From positions 7,271 to 71,270 of the forward strand of contig JADJSH010000041.1 of NCBI GenBank assembly GCA_016711805.1: a DNA stretch of 64,000 nt, written 5' to 3'. How positions within the stretch are numbered: position 1 is the first letter of the stretch; each line of letters starts with the position of its first letter. The stretch is from Bacteroidota bacterium (GTDB lineage Bacteria; Bacteroidota; Bacteroidia; B-17B0; Aurantibacillaceae). Of this stretch, positions 9,314 to 17,795 are shown one piece after another. A program made the translations under genes and the position numbers. Below the pieces are notes generated by a model, which saw only the letters and a program-made list of their open reading frames with translations, searched no databases and had not been told where the DNA came from.

Positions 9314-10062
9314 TTAGGCTACCTCAACAACGCTTAATGCGTTGTAAGCGCCATTTTTTAGAGTGTATTGAACTGCATTAACCATTTGGAAGAACTCAAT
9401 TTGTAACATGAACAAATTGGTTCCTGCACCAGCTGCCGCAGCTGTTGGAGTTAAAACAACATTTGATGATACCGCATTAATTGGTAGGTTAACTACGTTT
9501 GAATACTTAATATCAGAAACATTGTTTGCAAAATCTACTTTCGCCCAAGCGCCTTTAATACTGATATGTGTCGCTCCAACAGGAAACGCAATATCATTTG
9601 TAGGTACAAGTCCGTTAATGGTAATTACTCCAGTTGCAGTAGTTACAGCAAATGGTTTAAATAAGATACTTCCTAAAATTGCTCTGTCATTGAAATTAAA
9701 GCCTTTTAACAATGCTTTTGCAGGCGCTAGAGCAATGGCAACGCCAACTGTTCTTTACCTCTTACAGAGGTTGCATCAAGGTTTTTAATGTCAGTCATCA
9801 ACTTTGTTAATCGTGATGTTACACGATTATCAGAAGCCGACATAAGCAATGGTCTTAAAGTACTTCTTAGTAATTTGCCTGAACTAGCAGATGAACCAAA
9901 TTCGGCGCCGTTCTCTCGGGTTCTGATAAATGCAGGGTCGTTAGCTATACGACTGGCATCTACACCACCTTTTTCACGAGCCAAATGGCCATCTTGTGTT
10001 TTGTAAAAGGATAAATCTCCGATTTTCCCTTTTAGCTTTATGATTCCTTTTTGCCTTGCCAT
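9314..10062 (-). pseudogene. Conserved Bacteroidota protein, N-terminal MARQKG family, one frameshift
   Basis: The pieces 10062-9727 and 9712-9314 are one gene of about 250 residues. Adding one A to the AAA run near 9751 (GGTAAAGAACAG) restores VRGKRTVGVAIALAPAKALL and links them. The start MARQKGIIKLKG at 10062 is chosen over an in-frame ATG at 10128 because it matches the family start as I know it. N-terminal half: FYKTQDGHLAREKGGVDASR and NDPAFIRTRENGAEFG, both strongly family-like. C-terminal half: beta-rich and hydrophobic. The family is common in Bacteroidota and often near mobile DNA; its function is unknown. A TAnnTTTG box lies about 105 nt upstream. Confidence 0.75.
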
Positions 10063-10166
10063 TTTTTTACTTTTTAATTGATTTGGCATCTTGTCAACTG
10101 CTGCGCAGTCAGTCTTCAAAATGGTCAAAATTCGTTCTTATCGCGAATAGAAATCGTTTGACAATA

Positions 10167-10174
10167 CAAAAGTA
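10167..10174 (-). promoter_or_regulatory. -7 promoter box of the MARQKG gene
   Basis: On the minus strand TACTTTTG matches TAnnTTTG. It is about 105 nt upstream of the chosen start, leaving a leader of roughly 95 nt. No clear -33 TTG is seen. Confidence 0.45.
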
Positions 10175-10203
10175 TATCAAGTGAAAAGCATTATAATCAC
10201 TGA

Positions 10204-10224
10204 TGATGCGATTGCATCGCATCA
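10204..10224. promoter_or_regulatory. 21-bp palindrome upstream of the promoter
   Basis: TGATGCGAT-TGC-ATCGCATCA is a perfect 9-bp inverted repeat, 30 bp upstream of the minus-strand -7 box. It is operator-like in size and position, but could be a recombination site near the tRNA. Confidence 0.4.
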
Positions 10225-10351
10225 ATTAAAAAAGTAAATAAAAGATTAGATTTTATATGATTTGCTTATAGATACTCCATACCATAGGCATAGATAAGGT
10301 ATGAGTGAATGAAAAATAAAGTAGCAGAGCGTTATATGAGGAAAAAATGAA

Positions 10352-10373
10352 ATGTTTACCCTATGTTTACCCT
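10352..10373. repeat. Tandem 11-bp repeat next to tRNA-Arg
   Basis: ATGTTTACCCT occurs twice in perfect tandem about 57 bp from the 3' end of tRNA-Arg. Short direct repeats beside a tRNA are typical of recombinase arm or attachment sites. No integrase is present in the window to support this. Confidence 0.4.
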
Positions 10374-10381
10374 TTAAACGA

Positions 10382-10416
10382 AACAAGCCTGTAAATACTT
10401 GATTTACAGGCTTGTT
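10382..10416 (-). terminator. Terminator of tRNA-Arg(TCT)
   Basis: AACAAGCCTGTAAAT pairs perfectly with ATTTACAGGCTTGTT (15 bp, 5-nt loop), 14 bp beyond the tRNA 3' end on the minus strand. T-rich sequence follows. Confidence 0.7.
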
Positions 10417-10429
10417 GTTCGTTATTCAG

Positions 10430-10503
10430 TGACCCCGATTGGATTCGAACCAATGGCCCACAGCTTAGAAGGCTGTTGCTCTATCCAGCTGAGCTACGGG
10501 GCC
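10430..10503 (-). tRNA. tRNA-Arg (anticodon TCT)
   Basis: Read on the minus strand: acceptor GGCCCCG pairs with CGGGGTC (one G-U), D-arm GCTC..GAGC, anticodon stem-loop with CTTCTAA giving anticodon TCT, T-arm with GGTTCGAATCC. 74 nt without encoded CCA. It marks the border between the accessory region to the left and core genes to the right, as expected of an integration site. Confidence 0.95.
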
Positions 10504-10624
10504 AAATATTAGTATTACCTAATAATTTGGAATGCGAATTTACTAATTTTTTTTAATCTATTATGCACTTTTTAAAATACTTTGTTTATTGTAATATTTT
10601 GGTATTTTTAAGGCTTTATAGCTT

Positions 10625-12580
10625 GTGACTAAACTATCCGTTGTTATTGTAAACTACAATGTAAAGCACTTTATTGAACAGTGCTTATTTTCTGTGCTGA
10701 AGGCATCAGAGAATATTGCTTGTGAGGTATTTGTGGTTGATAATAACTCTGTAGATGGCTCTGTTACGCTTATTAAGGAGAAATTCCCCCAAGTTAACCT
10801 AATCGTTAATAAAACAAATACAGGCTTTTCGGTGGCTAATAACCAAGCCATTAAACTTGCTAAAGGAGAATATGTATTGTTATTAAACCCTGATACGGTG
10901 GTTCAAGAAGATACATTTACCAAAATATTGGCTTTTATGGATGCTCACCCCGAAGCGGGTGGTTTAGGGGTTAAAATGTTGGACGGACAAGGTAATTTTG
11001 CCCCAGAATCAAAACGTGGCTTACCAACGCCCTCCGTAGCTTTTTATAAGATGTTTGGTTTTTCTCGATTCTTTCCAAAATCAAAACGATTTGGTAAATA
11101 CCATTTATCCTACTTGCCAGAAGATCAAATTTGTGAAATGGATGTGATTAGCGGTGCTTTTATGTTGATGCGGAAGTCGGTTTTGGATAAAATTGGCATG
11201 TTGGATGAGACTTTTTTTCATGTACGGAGGAAGACATTGATTTGTCTTACCGAATTACACAAGCAGGCTATAAAAATTATTATTTCCCCGAAACACAAAT
11301 CATTCATTATAAAGGAGAAAGTACTAAACGCAGTAGTTTAAATTACGTGGTTATATTTTATAAAGCCATGGCAATTTTCTCTAAAAAACATTTTAGTGGT
11401 TCCAATGCGTTTTGGTTTAATGCGTTGATTCATTTAGCTATTTTTTTAAAAGCAGGCTTGGCTTTATTGTCGAGATTTTTAAAAGCATTCACTGTTCCCA
11501 TTTTGGATTTCAGTATTATTACATTGGGACTTTTTGCTATTAAAAATATCTATCAACAAAAAACAGGAATAGATGGAGATATTTATTCCGAAAAATTATT
11601 GAGTGTTGCCTTTCCGATATACGCTGCCGCTTGGATTGTTATGGTATATTTTAATGGGGGTTTATGATAAACCAATTAAGTTGCTCAAAATCATTCGTGG
11701 CGTGCTAGTAGGCTCAGTAATTATTTTAATGGGTTATTCTTTATTGCCAGAGTATTTAAGGTTTTCGAGAGCTTTAATTTTATTAGGAACAGGTTGGGCC
11801 ATGATTTGTTTTATCATCACTCGTTTGCTGTTTCACTTTTTAAAATTAAAATCATACAGTTTAAGCACCGCTAAAACAAAACGTATTGCTATCATTGGCG
11901 AAGAACAAGAGTTTAATCGTGTATCGGCTTTATTAAAAGAAACGCATGCTAATCCTGGTTTTGTAGGCTTTGTGAGCGCTGAAGTTAACGGCGTTCATAA
12001 TCCTTTTTATATTGGGAAAATTAATCAGATTGATGAGATTATTAAAGTGCATGAGATCAATGAAATTATTTTTTGCGCTAAAGATATTAGTTCTCAATTC
12101 ATCATTAATAATATGCTTACGTTAGTATCGAGCGGTGTTGATTTTAAAATTGCGCCACCCGAAAGTTTATCTATCATTGGCAGCAACAATATTGATACTG
12201 CGGGCGATTTATACATGATTGATGTAAATAGTATTTCCAAATCGAATAATAAACGAAACAAGCGCTTGTTGGATATTGGAGTGAGTATACTGGCAATTGC
12301 ATTTAGTCCAATATTATTTTTTATTCAAGAACATAAATCAAACTACATTTTAAATTGCTTTAATGTATTGTTTGGTTTTTATTCGTGGGTTGGTTACGGC
12401 AAAATCACGGATAAATCTTTACCTGAAATTAAACGTTCGGTTTTATCTCCAGGTATGTTGCTAGAAGGAGAGGTTGATAATAATAAAATGAAATTAGCTA
12501 ATTTACGTTACGCTAAAGATTACCGTATCGAGAAAGATATCGTAATGATTTGGAAGTTGAGAAAAAAATTAGGGACTTAA
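10625..12580 (+). pseudogene. GT2 glycosyltransferase fused to a degenerate polyprenyl-P sugar transferase, frameshifted
   Basis: Three overlapping ORFs (10625-11341, 11242-11667, 11603-12580) form one ~650-residue protein; start GTG 10625. The N-terminal ~260 residues are a GT2 domain (SVVIVNYNVKHFIEQCL, VDNNSVDGS, NPDTVV, and FFMYGEDIDL once repaired). Membrane helices follow, then a Rossmann-like CoA-binding segment (KRIAIIGEEQEF) and a C-terminal piece beginning KRLLDIGVSILAIAF as in WbaP/PssY-type transferases. The catalytic part of that domain appears degenerate (SWVGYGK instead of SLVGPRP) and short. Repair needs removing one T from T7 and one G from GGAGG near 11215-11230, and one G from G5 near 11658. 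All are homopolymer-type insertions, so the gene is probably intact in life. Likely role: surface polysaccharide assembly at the inner membrane. Confidence 0.75.
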
Positions 12581-12596
12581 TTAATTATTAGAAAAC

Positions 12597-13568
12597 TTAA
12601 AATCCTAAAACGCTTCTTACTAACTTTAATTTTTCTTGAGCTAATTTTCTTGCTTTTGCTTCACCAATTTGTAATTCTTTTTCCAATAAATCCGTATTAC
12701 TCATTAATTCATTGTAACGATTTCTTGGTTTTTCAAATTTAGCTAAAATCAATTCATACAAAGCTGTTTTGGCATGGCCGTAACCATAACCACCTTTTAC
12801 ATAGTTTGCGCGCATCTCGGTAATTTGATTGGGGTCTGCTAATAAGCTATATAATTTATAGACGTTGCAGCTATCTGGATTTTTTGGTTCTTCTAAAGGA
12901 GTGGCATCGGTTACTATTGTTTTTACAACTTTCAGTAATTCTTTTTCTGGTAAAAAAATGTTGATGTAATTATTATAAGACTTACTCATTTTTTGCCCAT
13001 CGGTTCCTGGAACAATCATCACACTTTCATCTACTTTGGCTTGTGGTAAAACAAAAATTTCTTGATTGTATTGATGATTAAATTTTTGAGCAATATCTCT
13101 GGTAATTTCAATATGTTGTACTTGATCTTTTCCTACAGGAACAAATTCTGCATCATACAAAATAATATCAGCTGCCATTAAAACAGGATATGTAAATAAA
13201 CCTGTATAAACATCGCTCAATCGCTCTGATTTATCTTTAAACGAATGTGCATTCGCTAGCATAGGAAAAGGCGTAAAACAACTTAAGTACCAAGTCAATT
13301 CACACACTTCAGGTATGCGACTTTGACGGTACAGCATGTTTTTTTCTGTATCAAAATCAAATGCTAACCAAGTTGCTGCAACAGAATTTACACTGTTAAT
13401 TCTTTGAGCCGCATCTTTTTGGGTTGTTAACGAATGTAAGTCGGCAATGAATAACAAGGAATTATTTCCTGGTTGTTTACTTAATTCGATAGCTGGTAAA
13501 ATAGCACCTAAAATATTTCCTAAGTGAGGGATATTTGTACTTTGTATTCCGGTAAGTATGCGCGACAT
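12597..13568 (-). CDS. trpS: Tryptophanyl-tRNA synthetase
   Basis: 323 residues, the normal length for bacterial TrpRS. It charges tRNA-Trp using ATP in the cytoplasm. The class I signatures are clear: PHLGN (14-18, HIGH-type) and GQKMSKS (191-197). The Rossmann catalytic fold includes AADIILYDAEFVPVGKDQ. It ends 17 nt from the converging glycosyltransferase gene and is followed upstream, on the same strand, by lpxA after 9 nt. It may therefore share a transcript with the lipid A genes lpxD-lpxC/fabZ-lpxA. Intact, no odd features. Confidence 0.96.
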   Translation of the reverse strand: MSRILTGIQSTNIPHLGNILGAILPAIELSKQPGNNSLLFIADLHSLTTQKDAAQRINSVNSVAATWLAFDFDTEKNMLYRQSRIPEVCELTWYLSCFTPFPMLANAHSFKDKSERLSDVYTGLFTYPVLMAADIILYDAEFVPVGKDQVQHIEITRDIAQKFNHQYNQEIFVLPQAKVDESVMIVPGTDGQKMSKSYNNYINIFLPEKELLKVVKTIVTDATPLEEPKNPDSCNVYKLYSLLADPNQITEMRANYVKGGYGYGHAKTALYELILAKFEKPRNRYNELMSNTDLLEKELQIGEAKARKLAQEKLKLVRSVLGF

Positions 13569-13577
13569 TTTTTTAAA

Positions 13578-14351
13578 TTAAATTCCTTTAATAATACCTT
13601 CTGGAGAGTTTTTTATAAAACTCACGATTTGTTTTTTTGTTTCAGAATCAGCTATTTCTTGTTCTACTAATTCTAATGCATTTGTAATATTATGTCCTCT
13701 TACAAAAATTAAACGGTAAATATCTTCAATTTGATTTATGGTTTCTTTTTCAAATCCTCTGCGAGATAATCCAACGGTATTTACTCCAATGTATTGTAAT
13801 GGCTCGCGTGCCACACGAATAAATGGTGGAACGTTTTTACGAACTTTAGATGCTCCTGCTAAAAAACTGTGTGCACCAATTACGATGAATTGTTGGATAG
13901 CACAATAACCTTCAACAATCACAAAATCTTCAATTGTTACATGCCCAGCTAAACCTACATAGTTTGCTAAAATAACATTGTTGCCAATAATACAATCATG
14001 CGCCACATGTGCATAAGCCATAATCATACAATTACTTCCGATGGCGGTTTTCATTCTGTCGGCAGTGCCTTTGTGAACTGTAGCGTACTCTCTAATTATT
14101 GTATTATTACCAATAGTAGTGATAGCTTTTTCTCCTTTGTATTTTAAATCTTGAGATACAATTCCAATTAATGCTCCAGGAAAAATTTGACAGCCACTTC
14201 CAATGATGGTATCAGAATAAATAATGGCATTAGGATGAATATGTGTGTTGTCGCCAATTACCACATCTTCATAAATGGTTGCAAATGCCTCAATGGTTAC
14301 ATTGTTACCTATTTTAGCTTTGGGACTAACGTTTGCAAGTGGTGAAATCAT
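13578..14351 (-). CDS. lpxA: UDP-N-acetylglucosamine acyltransferase
   Basis: 257 residues, typical length. LpxA transfers a 3-hydroxyacyl chain from ACP to the 3-OH of UDP-GlcNAc, the first step of lipid A synthesis in the cytoplasm. The left-handed beta-helix shows as repeated hexapeptides ([LIV]Gxxxx, such as IGNNVTIEAFATIYEDVVIG), with the catalytic region AYAHVAHDCIIGN and the C-terminal helical domain (GFEKETINQIEDIYRLIF). It lies 31 nt downstream of lpxC-fabZ on the same strand, the conserved Bacteroidota order. Intact. Confidence 0.95.
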   Translation of the reverse strand: MISPLANVSPKAKIGNNVTIEAFATIYEDVVIGDNTHIHPNAIIYSDTIIGSGCQIFPGALIGIVSQDLKYKGEKAITTIGNNTIIREYATVHKGTADRMKTAIGSNCMIMAYAHVAHDCIIGNNVILANYVGLAGHVTIEDFVIVEGYCAIQQFIVIGAHSFLAGASKVRKNVPPFIRVAREPLQYIGVNTVGLSRRGFEKETINQIEDIYRLIFVRGHNITNALELVEQEIADSETKKQIVSFIKNSPEGIIKGI

Positions 14352-14382
14352 AAGTTTATTTCTTTATTAGAAATTTTTATTA

Positions 14383-15813
14383 TTAAGCTAATTGTGTTTC
14401 AGGTGTTTTTACTTCATGGCCTTTTACTTTAACAATCTGTGCCATCATTTCGCCTTCCATTACTGGCTTGTTGTTTACATAAGCAGTTCCACGCATGTGG
14501 CAAATACCACGACGAATAGGAGTTACTAAGTGTAAACTAAATACTAACGTGTCTCCAGGAATTACTTTTTGTTTAAACTTTACATTATCAATTTTAATGA
14601 AATAGGTTAAATAGTTTTCTGGATCTGGTACGGTTTTTAGAACTAATACACCACCACATTGGGCCATTGCTTCTATAATTAAAACACCTGGCATTACTGG
14701 ATTATCAGGAAAATGTCCTTTGAAAAATTCTTCATTTAAGGTTACATTTTTTATACCGATAACATGTTGTTCTGAAAGCTCCATGATTTTATCTACTAGC
14801 ATCATCGGTTGACGGTGCGGTAATAGTTTCATGATATCCATCGTATTCATCAATGGAGGCTTGTTCATGTCAATTTTCGGATAATCTCTTTCTGCTTTTT
14901 GAATTTTAGCTAAGGCTTTTAATTTTTTTGCAAAATCAACATTACCTGCATGTCCAGGGCGAGCTGCCAACACATGTATTTTCATTGGTTTACCAACTAA
15001 TGCTAAATCACCAACAATATCTAATAATTTGTGACGAGCAGGCTCATTGAAAAAACGAAGTTTTGTATTATTTAATACGCCTCTTCCTTTTACTTCAACA
15101 TCTGGTTTATTAAATACTGTACGTAAATGATTTAATTTTTCTTCGGGTAAATCACTATCTACTAAAACAATGGCGTTATCCATGTCGCCACCTTTAATTA
15201 AATTGTGAGCTAATAAAGCTTCTAGTTCTCTTAAAAACACAAAAGTACGACAAGGCGCGATTTCTTTTTTGAACTCACCAATATTGTACATTCCCGCATG
15301 TTGTGTACCCAATACTTCGCTACCGTAATCTACCATTACGGTTACTCTAAATTCATCTTGAGGTACAGCAAGCATTTCTACTTTTTTGATAGGATCTTCA
15401 TAAGTTAAATTTTCTGTTAACTCATAGTAATCACGAAAAGCTTCTTGCTCAACAATACCAACTGTTTCTAATGCTTCAATAAATTTTAAAGAACTACCAT
15501 CCATGATGGGCATTTCGGGACCAGTTACTTGAATTAAACAATTGTCAATTCCCATTCCTACTAAAGCTGCTAGTACATGTTCAGTTGTATGAACACGTGC
15601 TCCGTTTTGTTCTAAAGTTGTTCCACGAGAAGTGTCAACCACTAAATCGCAATCTGCGTCGATAGTTGGTTGTCCTTCCACATCCATTCGTTGAAATTTA
15701 TACCAATGATTTTCTGGTGCTGGATTAAATGTTAATGTTACAGGAGCTCCTGTGTGTAAGCCTTTACCTGTAATGGAAACTGCTTTGTCGATGGTTCTTT
15801 GTTTATCACTCAT
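14383..15813 (-). CDS. lpxC-fabZ: Bifunctional UDP-3-O-acyl-GlcNAc deacetylase / 3-hydroxyacyl-ACP dehydratase
   Basis: 476 residues: LpxC (about 1-310) fused to FabZ (about 325-470), the arrangement usual in Bacteroidota. LpxC removes the acetyl group in the committed lipid A step and needs zinc; ligand H79 in TEHVLA and the H..D pair in EPARHKLLDIVGD are present. FabZ dehydrates 3-hydroxyacyl-ACP in fatty acid elongation; LLPHRQPMMLVD and GHFPDNPVMPGVL hold the active-site His and Glu-bearing helix. The fusion couples the two enzymes that compete for hydroxymyristoyl-ACP. It follows lpxD after about 95 nt and precedes lpxA. Intact. Confidence 0.96.
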   Translation of the reverse strand: MSDKQRTIDKAVSITGKGLHTGAPVTLTFNPAPENHWYKFQRMDVEGQPTIDADCDLVVDTSRGTTLEQNGARVHTTEHVLAALVGMGIDNCLIQVTGPEMPIMDGSSLKFIEALETVGIVEQEAFRDYYELTENLTYEDPIKKVEMLAVPQDEFRVTVMVDYGSEVLGTQHAGMYNIGEFKKEIAPCRTFVFLRELEALLAHNLIKGGDMDNAIVLVDSDLPEEKLNHLRTVFNKPDVEVKGRGVLNNTKLRFFNEPARHKLLDIVGDLALVGKPMKIHVLAARPGHAGNVDFAKKLKALAKIQKAERDYPKIDMNKPPLMNTMDIMKLLPHRQPMMLVDKIMELSEQHVIGIKNVTLNEEFFKGHFPDNPVMPGVLIIEAMAQCGGVLVLKTVPDPENYLTYFIKIDNVKFKQKVIPGDTLVFSLHLVTPIRRGICHMRGTAYVNNKPVMEGEMMAQIVKVKGHEVKTPETQLA

Positions 15814-15907
15814 AATTTTAATTAGTCAATTAGCTAATTAGGTAATTAGTTAATGTCTGTTTTAGTATTAATAATTTATTTTTTAAATTGACTCATTGTC
15901 ATATCGA

Positions 15908-16942
15908 CTAATTGCCCAATTTTTTCTCAATATCTTTTATTCTGTCATTCAATTTTGGCAAACTTCTAAAAAGAACATAGCTTCTTCTAAAATCTCCTAG
16001 CGGGAATGATGGAGAACCTTGTACGATTTCATTTTCTTTTTCAATAGATGAACCAACACCTGCTTGCCCAGCAATTTTAACGCCGTCTGCAATTTTAATA
16101 TGACCAACAATACCAACTTGCGCGGCTATCATTACATTTTTACCAACTTTGGTTGAGCCAGCAACGCCAGATAATCCTGCAATTACAGTGTTCTCACCAA
16201 CTTCAACGTTGTGTGCTATTTGCACTAAGTTGTCTAACTTCACACCTTTACGTAAAATGGTAGAACCTAGAGTTGCTCTGTCGATGGAGCAGTTAGAACC
16301 AATTTCAATATTATCTTCAATTACTACGTTACCAATTTGTGGTACTTTAGCAAATTCTTTTCCATCTTGAGGAGCAAAGCCAAAACCATCGCTACCAATT
16401 ACTGTACTTGAATGCACCACGACGTTATTTCCAATTTTACATTCGTGGTAAACTTTTACACCAGAAAACAAAGTAGTATTATCACCAATAACACAGTTAT
16501 CGCCAATATACACGTGAGGATAAATTTTGGTGTTATTTCCAATTTTCACATTATTGCCAATGTAAGCAAAGGCTCCAATGTAGCAATCTGTGCCGTAAGT
16601 TGACTTTTCACCAACAAAAGAAGGCTGTTCAATGCCAACTTTATTGCCTTTAAACTGGTTGTACATTTCCAATAAAGTAGCAAAACTTGCGTAAGAATCT
16701 TCTACACGAATTAAGGTACAACCTTCTTTTACAGGTCTTTCAAGCGTTAAAGTCTTGTTAACGATAACAACGCTAGCGTTTGTATCGTATATATAATTAG
16801 TGTATTTAGGATTTGCTAAAAATGATAAAGTGCCGGTAACACCTTCTTCAATTTTTGAAAGGTTAGAAACTGTTGTGTTTTCATTCCCTTCTACCGTTCC
16901 GCCTAATAAGGCTGCTATTTGAGCTGCAGAAAATTCCATCAT
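15908..16942 (-). CDS. lpxD: UDP-3-O-(3-hydroxyacyl)glucosamine N-acyltransferase
   Basis: 344 residues. LpxD adds the second hydroxyacyl chain, to the amino group, in lipid A synthesis. An N-terminal uridine-binding domain (EFSAAQIAALLGGTVEGN) precedes a long hexapeptide beta-helix (IGNNVKIGNNTKIYPHVYIG and onward) and a C-terminal helix. The family active-site His lies in the LVQIAHNVEVG segment. The first two codons are both ATG (16942 and 16939). A TATATTTG -7 box ends at 16944, immediately upstream, so transcription should begin about at the second ATG; see the promoter entry. First gene of the lpxD-lpxC/fabZ-lpxA(-trpS) run. Confidence 0.95.
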   Translation of the reverse strand: MMEFSAAQIAALLGGTVEGNENTTVSNLSKIEEGVTGTLSFLANPKYTNYIYDTNASVVIVNKTLTLERPVKEGCTLIRVEDSYASFATLLEMYNQFKGNKVGIEQPSFVGEKSTYGTDCYIGAFAYIGNNVKIGNNTKIYPHVYIGDNCVIGDNTTLFSGVKVYHECKIGNNVVVHSSTVIGSDGFGFAPQDGKEFAKVPQIGNVVIEDNIEIGSNCSIDRATLGSTILRKGVKLDNLVQIAHNVEVGENTVIAGLSGVAGSTKVGKNVMIAAQVGIVGHIKIADGVKIAGQAGVGSSIEKENEIVQGSPSFPLGDFRRSYVLFRSLPKLNDRIKDIEKKLGN

Positions 16943-16943
16943 C

Positions 16944-16951
16944 CAAATATA
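16944..16951 (-). promoter_or_regulatory. -7 promoter box abutting the lpxD start
   Basis: TATATTTG on the minus strand matches TAnnTTTG and stops 1 nt before the first lpxD ATG. If used, the mRNA would be leaderless or nearly so, with the second ATG (16939) as start. Confidence 0.45.
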
Positions 16952-16982
16952 CAGTTTTTCTCCAAAAAATCAAGCGTTAGTT

Positions 16983-17675
16983 TTAGCTGTTTTGAGCATA
17001 TTTTGCATCAAATTCCTTAATAATTAAATCATGTTTTCTAATAGATGATTTTAACCATTCAATGTAAATTTCTTCTTTTTCAGAAGCCTTTAATTGATAG
17101 TTTTGAACTTCATTTTGTAGTTTTTGCCTCAATTCATACATTACCAAAGCCGCGCAAACACTAATGTTAAAGCTTTCTGTAAAGCCATACATGGGTAATT
17201 TTACAAATTCATCAGCCATGTCTTCCACATCTTTGCTAATGCCGGTTAATTCAGTACCAAATACAACTGCTGTGGGTTTCGAGATATCTAAATCTTTTAA
17301 AGTAACGCTGTTTTTGTGAAGAGAAGTAGCTACAATTTTATATCCTTTTGCTTTTAAATCAGTTAAACATGCAACGGTATTATTTGGATGATGTTGAAAG
17401 CGATTGAGTGTTAACCATTGTGTAGAGCCCATCGACACATCTTCGCTAATCTTATATTTGTTGCGATTTTCAATAAAATTGGTAGTTTGAATTCCAAAAA
17501 TATCGGCACTTCGTAAAACTGCACTAAAATTGTGAGTTTGGTAAACATCTTCTAAAACCAAGGTAATATGATTGGTTCTCTCTTCCAACACTTCCTTCAA
17601 TCTTCCTAATCGTCTTTCGCTCACAAACCCCTCTAAATACTGAGTTAATGCTTTTTTATAGGCTATATCTGACAT
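16983..17675 (-). CDS. SpoU/TrmH family tRNA 2'-O-methyltransferase
   Basis: 230 residues. The SPOUT knot motifs are visible: ITLVLEDVYQTHNFSAVLRS (motif 1 region, with the conserved N), AVVFGTELTGIS (motif 2) and SFNISVCAALVMYELRQKL (motif 3). It most resembles TrmH, which methylates the 2'-OH of G18 in tRNA using SAM; the exact target is inferred from family only. A TACATTTG box lies 4 nt before the ATG, implying a very short or absent leader. It lies 40 nt upstream of lpxD on the same strand. Intact. Confidence 0.88.
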   Translation of the reverse strand: MSDIAYKKALTQYLEGFVSERRLGRLKEVLEERTNHITLVLEDVYQTHNFSAVLRSADIFGIQTTNFIENRNKYKISEDVSMGSTQWLTLNRFQHHPNNTVACLTDLKAKGYKIVATSLHKNSVTLKDLDISKPTAVVFGTELTGISKDVEDMADEFVKLPMYGFTESFNISVCAALVMYELRQKLQNEVQNYQLKASEKEEIYIEWLKSSIRKHDLIIKEFDAKYAQNS

Positions 17676-17679
17676 GGCG

Positions 17680-17687
17680 CAAATGTA
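17680..17687 (-). promoter_or_regulatory. -7 promoter box at the SpoU methyltransferase start
   Basis: TACATTTG on the minus strand, separated from the ATG at 17675 by only CGCC. The expected start point falls at the initiation codon, suggesting leaderless transcription. Confidence 0.45.
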
Positions 17688-17771
17688 CTATTTTGATTTA
17701 AAAATTTTGCATATTCAGTACTTATTTGTCACTAATAGATAAACCTTAGCCACTAATCACTATATTTTACG

Positions 17772-17779
17772 TACATTTG
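17772..17779 (+). promoter_or_regulatory. -7 promoter box of the pseudouridine synthase gene
   Basis: TACATTTG, 16 nt upstream of the ATG at 17796, fits the Bacteroidota TAnnTTTG consensus. The opposite strand has an identical box at 17680-17687, so this is a divergent promoter region. Confidence 0.5.
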
Positions 17780-17795
17780 CAAAAAAATACAATAC

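Noticed and set aside
9408..9788. 126-residue plus-strand ORF
   Set aside because: Antisense to the MARQKG-family gene, whose repaired frame has clear family sequence.
8407..10503. Prophage call for the small minus-strand gene set
   Set aside because: No terminase, capsid, tail or integrase is present; small membrane proteins alone do not support a phage.
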